Positions 43,159 through 49,272 of a stretch of 49,272 nt of DNA are shown one piece after another. The translations under genes were made by a program, and so were the position numbers. The DNA is taken from the NCBI GenBank assembly GCA_009103225.1, contig RHPI01001132.1:1-49272 (forward strand). The letters run 5' to 3'. Each line of letters starts with the position of its first letter. Positions within the stretch are counted from its first letter, which is position 1. Under the pieces are notes generated by a model. It was not told the origin of the DNA and made no database searches. It worked only from the letters and a program-made list of their open reading frames with translations. This DNA is from Chlorokybus atmophyticus. Lineage: Eukaryota; Streptophyta; Chlorokybophyceae; Chlorokybales; Chlorokybaceae.

Positions 43159-43665
43159 GGCTGTGTTATATGTACGCCGCCTTCACCACCTTTGCTGTAT
43201 ACTAACAATGCACCACACCCGCACCTCATCGCCCACCAGCGCCACCGACGCCGCCCAGCTTTGCGGCAGACTCGCACACAAACTTGCTTTCAGCTGTCCA
43301 AGCGTACAAGCTTGAAAGCTGCTTGAGCTTGCCAGCTCTTTGAGTTGAGATCTACAAGCACACGAGTTAAGCCTTTAATGCAAGATTGTGCTCGGGCGAG
43401 CTTTAAGGTTTAGCTTTGGCTGCTTTGCATTGGCAAAGTTGTGCGTCAAACAAAGCACTGCACGCGCTTCACAGTAGCTTTCCGTTTCAGTGCAGCCTCG
43501 CTACCTGAAGCTGAATTTTGGCGTACGCTTGGTTGCAGCCTGACCACGCATAGCTGAGGTTGCACGCAGCTCAGCTGAGCTTCAAGCTTGCATGTTTAGC
43601 AGAATTACTCTCCAAGACACTACATTGCACAAAAGGGCCACACAATTACTGGTGATATTGTTGAC
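43159..43665. promoter_or_regulatory. Divergent promoter region between the FHA-BRCT and propeller-membrane genes
   Basis: 507 bases separating two head-to-head start codons. Repeated AGCTT/GCTTGA and CAGCTCAGCTGAGCTTCAAGCTTG-type elements occur at 43305-43340 and 43540-43592. No clear TATA box. No gene inside. Confidence 0.45.
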
Positions 43666-46600
43666 ATGGATGAACGGCCGGTGCGGCGGCGGCGGCGGCG
43701 GCGATGGCACGGACTGACTGGTGGAAGCTTACTGAAACTGGTCGTAGTAGTATTGGCTGCAGCGCAGGTGCGCATGTTGTCCGCAAGCGGAGCAGCTGAA
43801 GGTACTTGCTGGCTGTATGCTGTTCGCTCTGCATGAAAGCTGTCTAGTTGGTCGGGCACTGATGATGTGTTTGTGAAGCTTACTTTGTAATGAAGATTCG
43901 ATGGTGCACATGTGTCCAACTCAGTGTTTCTGTGAAACAGCAAGTTGTGTTGATGGGTCTGCCAAGTGGGAGGATGAGCTTGCTGCACTGAGTCGTCTTG
44001 CCGGCCTCCAAGGGCAGAAGATTGCAGAGTTGGCGCAGTTGCAGCAGCAGCAGGAACAACAGTTGGTGAGATTGCGTGCAAAGGTCAGTAGTTAAATCAA
44101 TGCATGCTTGCCTTGCATTGTTTCTCTTCCCGCATGGATGCATTGAGCGCAGCTTGAACTCGTGTGTAGCCAGAATACAACGTCATGCTCGACACCAATC
44201 ATGTTCATGAATACAAATGCACCCACTTCCTTCCATATCCAGTGCTGAACCGCTAATGACTTGTCGTGCGATACCACAGTTGCTGGATTCAGGTTATGAA
44301 CATGCCGGGCCAGTGTGCGAGGCCAGGCTTCTCTGTAAGACAGAAGAGGGCTGCCCGGCCGCCATCCCCGCTGTTCCAGACGCCATGTTTCCAAGCACGG
44401 CAGCTACCCAGGTGCTATGCTGCTTGCACGTTTGTTATGGGTTGTGGTGTTCCTGGCGTTGGTTGTCATTCATCAAAGAAACATCCTAACATCCAACAAC
44501 CCACACAAGTAACCTGTGCAAGTGCTTCGAGTTCGTTGCTAGCTTATTCACCATGCTCTTGAGTGATCCAGGCTGGGTGAAAGGTTGTCAAGTGCAATGG
44601 CTGCATGAGAGACGTGTCAATGCTTCTGTGTCACTGTCACTGACGCGCAGACACATTGGGAGCTCCCCCCGTGCGTGTCCTCGCAGTTTTTGTTTCTTGC
44701 TCTCAATACCTCGCTAGAAGACTATCCACTCTGATGCTTGGCAGCATGGCGACATGGTGTTTCATCTACTCTCACGCAACTTGCTGTTGCGTCTGTATGC
44801 AGATAGGCGCAGGAGGAGTGCTCGTGCCACGGTCAGCCCCATTCGCCGCAGCCGTGCGTGCCGGTTTCCCGGACTACTTCAAGATGCTTGCTGCAGCACG
44901 GCTGCCACACGATATCACTGCGCTCGCACAGTTCCCGCACCCTTCTCGTAAGCGGCGTGATGAACCTGCACGCTACTTAATAGCTGGAGATGCCGCGGGC
45001 AGCGTGCACGTGATGCACATCAGGTAACACATGCAACATGACATAACCACATGTCACACGTTACCTGGCAAAGCATGCAACAGCCCATTCCATGAAAGCA
45101 GCAAAGAGACGAGCTTTGAGTCTTATTGTTCGTGCACGAACAATGAGTCACAAAGCTTGTCTTGTCATTGTATAGGGCTGAAGTGTTATAGTAGCGTTCG
45201 ATGAACCAAGATTTTGCCATGCTCCTGCAGTCGCGCAGAGGTGGCGTCTTATGGCACGGGTGCTTCGGGATCTGACGTGACCGCAATGCACGCATTCGTG
45301 TCATCAGTCAACCAGACCACCCTTGTGACCGGGCATCAGGACGGGCAAGTTCGCGTGCATCGGGTCAGCGAGCAGCTGGTCCAAGCGGCGTTAGAACCTG
45401 AGGACAATCAGTACGGGCTGGAGTTCCAGTTCCTCACGCCTTTCCTGCCACCCAATCCAGATGTGGTACGCCAGCGTTGCGCCTAGTCATCAACATGTTG
45501 TGTTGTTGGCTCTCATAGATCCCCGCGTTGGTTGTGCATTTGTCTTGCATGCTCTGAACCATCCACAGTCATGACTTGAACTTGCTGTGTAGAACCATAC
45601 ATGGGCTTCATTTGCTTGTTGGTTAGGCCCTACCGTGCGTTATGGGGGGGGTCAATGGATATCATGACACACATTTGCTTGGCAGGCATTGTCATCACAA
45701 GACGGCGCCAGTCATGAGCAACAGGTGCATGGAGGTCACGTCTAGACTGAGCCACACTGGTGTGTAGCTGCAGAGTAGTAGAAATCAAGCTGCTTCATGT
45801 TGTGTGCATTTCTTGCGTCAATGAATGCTTTTCCAGGTGCACACTTCTCAGACACATGTCTGTATGCTTTATGGCACAGGGCCAAGCCGGCATTTCCAGC
45901 ATGCTTGTTTACAGGTTCCATCATCGCCAGTACTTGGCTGCAGCCAACAGGAACGGTCTCATCACCATTATGAATGAAGATGGCTCCATTGCCGGCAGCA
46001 TTCAAAACACCGGACCTGTCCTGGCGTTCAAACCAAGCCAACATGTGGTGAGTGCAAAGGCTCTGAAACCCTGATGCATGTCTGAAGAAACAGTAATTAA
46101 TCATAAAACAAGCAAGTGACCTATCTTGCAGGTGTCTTTCGTGTCGAGTACAGGTGTTGGCACTGTGAGCGTGCCTGAAGTGCAGCTCAGCTCTGCTGCG
46201 TGCAGCGGCACAAATGGGTCCACGTTTACGGTGTGTACATCCGATGCGGTGGTGTCATCGCGCATGTACTGTGTTGGTACCGCCAACAAGGAGATCGGAG
46301 AGGAAGCCTTCCAGCTTTTCATGCTGTATGTATCACTCGACCAGCGCAAGCTGGAATGTCGCGCGCGGTACGCTCGTCCAGTGCCATTTGTTTATGAAAC
46401 TACTACTACTTCACCTGCGATCCAGGTTTGGGTGGTTGCTCTACTCGCATCAGCTCTTGAACCTGCCAGTGGTTTGCAAGCAACGCACTTAGCTGTACTC
46501 TGTGGTCGTCGGCAGGTGATTGCGGACTACTTGGTTGTTGCCACAACAGGGCATGTTGCCGTGTACAACATCACAACAGGCATGCCACGCCAGGTATGCT

Positions 46601-47327
46601 CACGCCTCCGTTAAGTTGTTGGGTGCACGCTGCATGTTGCAGTTGTCAGAGCTCTTTGCTACAGGTGCTGTTGAGCAGCATGGAGTCATTGACCAGCTGG
46701 CTGGGAGAAGATGTGCGCCCGTCCCAATACCCGCTGCTAGTCACCGACGGGCAGCACCGAGTTGCGCTTGGCTTCGCATCCGGGCTCTTGGTGGTGTTTG
46801 AGTCTCAGCTGCCAAGGCATCAGCCGGTTCACTTTGGCACCAAGGTGACAACTTCAGATACTGTCAGTCATCACAAGCCCTCTTGCAACCATTGTATGTA
46901 CGCTTGCGCAAATGCTTGCACGTGCATGTACATGCGCGCGCAAGCACGTGTGATGCGCGTGCGCGCTCATATGTACATGTGGCAGCATGTGTGCATGCAA
47001 GCAAGCGACTTGTGGCTCTTCAAACGCTGTTGAATTATCAAACAGCAGCCAAACAGCGGGCTGCACTTGATTGAACTCGTGGTTCAATGGCAGGTCTGGA
47101 GCAGCCCTTTGTTCATCGCGGTGGTTGTCCTTATCGTGGTTTACCAGTTTACGCGCATCACGCAGCGAAGTGGTCACAGTGTTGTGGACGACCTGACGGA
47201 CATATACAGTGCTTACTCCGGGAACACCAGCAGGCAGCGCAGAGGGAGTAGTAGAGTGAGAGGCAGTGGATCAACAGTTGACCCGGACATGCGCGCCATC
47301 CTGGAGCAGGCTTTGAGAGACTCGTAG
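43666..47327 (+). CDS. Single-pass membrane protein with a beta-propeller-like ectodomain
   Basis: Exons 43666-43801, 43941-44065, 44280-44411, 44803-45023, 45231-45465, 45880-46047, 46132-46425, 46516-46593, 46665-46844, 47094-47327, all in phase; about 600 residues. The N-terminus is Arg-rich, then hydrophobic (LLKLVVVVLAAA): a signal peptide or anchor. A short coiled coil follows (ELAQLQQQQEQQL), then a Cys-containing stretch (CEARLLCKTEEGC). Repeats of WD/quinoprotein type come next (YLIAGDAAGSVHVMH, TLVTGHQDGQVRVHR, YLAAANRNGLITIMN, YLVVATTGHVAVYN). Near the C-terminus is a membrane segment (PLFIAVVVLIVVYQF) and an Arg/Ser-rich tail of about 60 residues. A type I topology in the secretory pathway is likely. 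From memory, plants have similar uncharacterised proteins. An extra exon between 44412 and 44802 is possible. Confidence 0.82.
45108..45161. repeat. Long intronic palindrome with a perfect 20-bp core
   Basis: 45125-45144 is a perfect palindrome (ATTGTTCGTGCACGAACAAT). Flanks 45108-45124 and 45145-45161 extend the symmetry imperfectly (GACGAGCTTTG / CAAAGCTTGTC). Lies in intron 4 of the propeller gene. Confidence 0.85.
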
Positions 47328-48917
47328 TGACTTGCTTTGGACTTGTTGTTTCTTGACAAGTCAATTATTCCTGTTTCCTCGTTGATAGGCATGAAAGTGT
47401 CAATAAACTCACGAATCCCCTTTGGCTGTCCAACCCAGGCACAGAGTACCAGGTGCACGTCTTGGTTGTCATGATTCGCCAAGTTGAAACTCAACTGCAA
47501 CAAGTACCGTGCAGGTCAGAGCAGAATGAAGCTCAAATATGCCTTAAGCTTTGAACATGCAATGCACGTCATCATGCATAGATGAACCTGTCCAGCGTTC
47601 CAAGGACAGTGCAATAGAACGTATTGGGATATCTGATACACCATACGCCTGCCATGCAATGGCAGTTACCCTCATGCAACCATCCACCTCACACGTTGTT
47701 ATTCTGTAGCGTTTATGCTGTGCTTGTGCAATGGCGTGGCAGTGAATATAAGGGGTATGGTACGGTGTGTACAACAGAGATGATATGCTAGAATGAGCGA
47801 GTCGCAGACATGCTACCGTAACCCTTGCATATTTGTGCACATAGTAGACGGTATCCATGACATGCTTCTGTCTCTCAGCCTTTCTGTTTGGCAATGTCTG
47901 GCACTGCTCGTCGCCTGCATGTCTACCTGGGGCAACAGTGCAGGTAATGTGCTGTGTGGTTGCGGGTAGTTTGTTGTGTGATATTTAATAGAGGTCCAAG
48001 GTGTCTACGTTATCACACACTATTGACAGTGTTGACTGTTACTCTCAATGATACAGGTGTATTCAGTTTCTGTGCACATAGCTTGCTCCGAAGTTGGTGC
48101 TGTCTGTTGCCTACACCTGTCTTGTGCATGCATGCTTTGCATATGCAAAAACAATGGCAAGATCATAGCAGCAAGCAGCAACAGCTACACAACAACGCAA
48201 GCAACCCCAGCAAATGGGACCGATTGCATGTGAGGTATAGGCGTATGTAGTATATATAGAGCGCATGCTTAGTAATGCTGATGAGTGCAAGAAGGTCAGT
48301 TAAAAAGTACAAACATGCACGCAATGCAATGTTTACCGTTGCAACAAGTGATCCATGGTCAGAGCATTGTCACAACACATACGTGGCCTACGTTTGTGTA
48401 CACCTAGACGCAGTCGCTGTGATTAATAAACTACACACACTTAGGCATGGTCGCTGAGGATCATCAATGTGTCTAATAAGGGGATGCAAGACAATCAACA
48501 GTTGGTGCCAACCAATGCACTGTAACCAGACATTGAGACAACGAGTGCAGAATACAGGTCAAAATCATTGACCTGTATGCTGCACTGGTTACAGGTTAGC
48601 ACCTAGAACTCAACAAATGCAACAACTCAAAAATCGCAGTAAATCAAATACTAAATGCAGTGTGCTGCTTTTGTGTGCAAAGCCAAGGTATATCCAAATC
48701 GACTGAGGAGCAACCAACGCAACAATTGCGCAGATTCTATGTTACAGAGACTATCTATCAAGCAGTTCAAAACAGCTGCCAGAGCCCTATGTGGTTGCTG
48801 CCACCCAACTGCTCCTGCTGCAGTGCTCCTGTCTTTTCAGCATAGTAGCTGGTGGAGCTGGGGTATATGAGCTAATACTGACTATCTACAGCTGCGCCTA
48901 GTTTTACGGTAGTGGCG
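47328..48917. other. Region without a supported gene
   Basis: Contains a minus-strand open frame (47213-47503) overlapping the end of the propeller gene, reported in the findings. Also a possible plus-strand start exon (ATG 47894, donor after 47943) that leads into early stops, and the inverted repeat at 48505-48603. Otherwise intergenic. Confidence 0.4.
48505..48603. repeat. Imperfect inverted repeat, hairpin of about 100 bases
   Basis: Inner arms 48547-48561 and 48569-48583 pair with one mismatch (ACAGGTCA / TGACCTGT around a 7-base loop). Outer blocks also pair: TGTAACCAG with CTGGTTACA, and GGTGCCAACC with GGTTAGCACC. The left arm has an insertion of roughly 20 bases. Possibly a remnant of a foldback or MITE-like element. 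Confidence 0.65.
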
Positions 48918-49049
48918 CTAGTAAGCGTGATGTGCAGAGACGCGCATGGTGGGTGACATCAATTCGCTCTGGCTAAGGCCAGGACTCTTGGAGTCTTGGA
49001 GCGCGCTTGAAGGTTTTCCCGACTCCTCCATCACTTCCAGCAGATCCAT
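48918..49049 (-). CDS. Last exon of a minus-strand gene continuing beyond the right edge
   Basis: Follows a TTTTTGCAG acceptor (minus strand) and runs 43 codons to a TAG. It is polar and Ser/Glu-rich (DLLEVMEESGKPSSALQDSK), fitting a disordered C-terminus. The upstream exons are outside the window or not visible. The product is unknown. Confidence 0.45.
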   Translation of the reverse strand: MDLLEVMEESGKPSSALQDSKSPGLSQSELMSPTMRVSAHHAY

Positions 49050-49272
49050 CTGCAAAAATGAAACATACATGCTTAGTTCGCTGCATGCACACAGTAGCAC
49101 ACAGCACTTGTCCCAAACATCACTGTCCTCTACACTAAACAGGACAGGCAGACACAGAGTGCCACCTTCTCCAATACAACTGCTAAAATGCAAATGTCGC
49201 AACTTCATTGGACTAATGAACGCAGGAAAAATGAGGACAGCCCCCCCTCCGCCCCCCCCTTCCCCTCCCCCG
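49050..49272. other. Flank ending in a C-rich low-complexity run
   Basis: From 49238 to the end the sequence is nearly all C with a few T, G and A. This kind of run often stops an assembly, so the contig edge may lie here. It is in intron sequence of the gene above if that model is right. Confidence 0.5.

Noticed and set aside
47894-47943. Possible start exon (ATG, donor GTAATG) on the plus strand
   Set aside because: The only nearby acceptor gives an immediate stop after seven more codons; no continuing exon was found.

Overview
The window is nuclear DNA from a photosynthetic eukaryote, most likely a green alga. Genes are split by many short GT-AG introns. Several proteins carry plastid-style N-terminal extensions. 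Several genes have TGTAA, the chlorophyte polyadenylation signal, downstream of the stop. Introns are often rich in TG/CA and CG alternating tracts. Exon structures below were assembled by eye, requiring GT(or GC)-AG borders and phase continuity; no alignment could be run.

Left part (1-10941): a young Ty3/gypsy-type LTR retrotransposon array. The order is the 3' end of one copy (1-779), LTR1 (780-1728), a complete internal region with one 2359-residue gag-pol ORF (1782-8861), LTR2, LTR3 and a truncated LTR4. The ORF carries gag, two CCHC knuckles, an aspartic protease, a full cytosine-5 DNA methyltransferase, reverse transcriptase, RNase H, integrase and a C-terminal PHD finger. The sequence right after LTR1 is complementary to the predicted 5' end of the element's own transcript, which suggests Tf1-like self-priming instead of a tRNA primer. 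This is the most unusual system in the window.

Middle (11.9-24.6 kb): a small hydrophilic LEA-like protein; a four-membrane-segment protein with a large coiled-coil loop; a small unidentified three-exon gene; a minus-strand plastid protein resembling CRR6/DUF1817; a divergent small zinc-binding plastid protein; and, only 25 nt behind its stop, a U-box/WD40 protein (possible dicistronic pair).

Right (24.8-49.3 kb): an 11-exon organellar threonyl-tRNA synthetase (minus); a small CxxC membrane protein (plus); a tentative small gene; a 21-exon prolyl oligopeptidase (plus); a 13-exon FHA-tandem BRCT protein with MDC1-like layout (minus); a divergent single-pass membrane protein with a beta-propeller-like ectodomain (plus); and the last exon of a minus-strand gene running off the right edge. 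Two GC-AG introns and several long palindromes lie in introns or between genes. Apart from the retroelement, the genes are ordinary housekeeping or organelle-related loci with no shared pathway.
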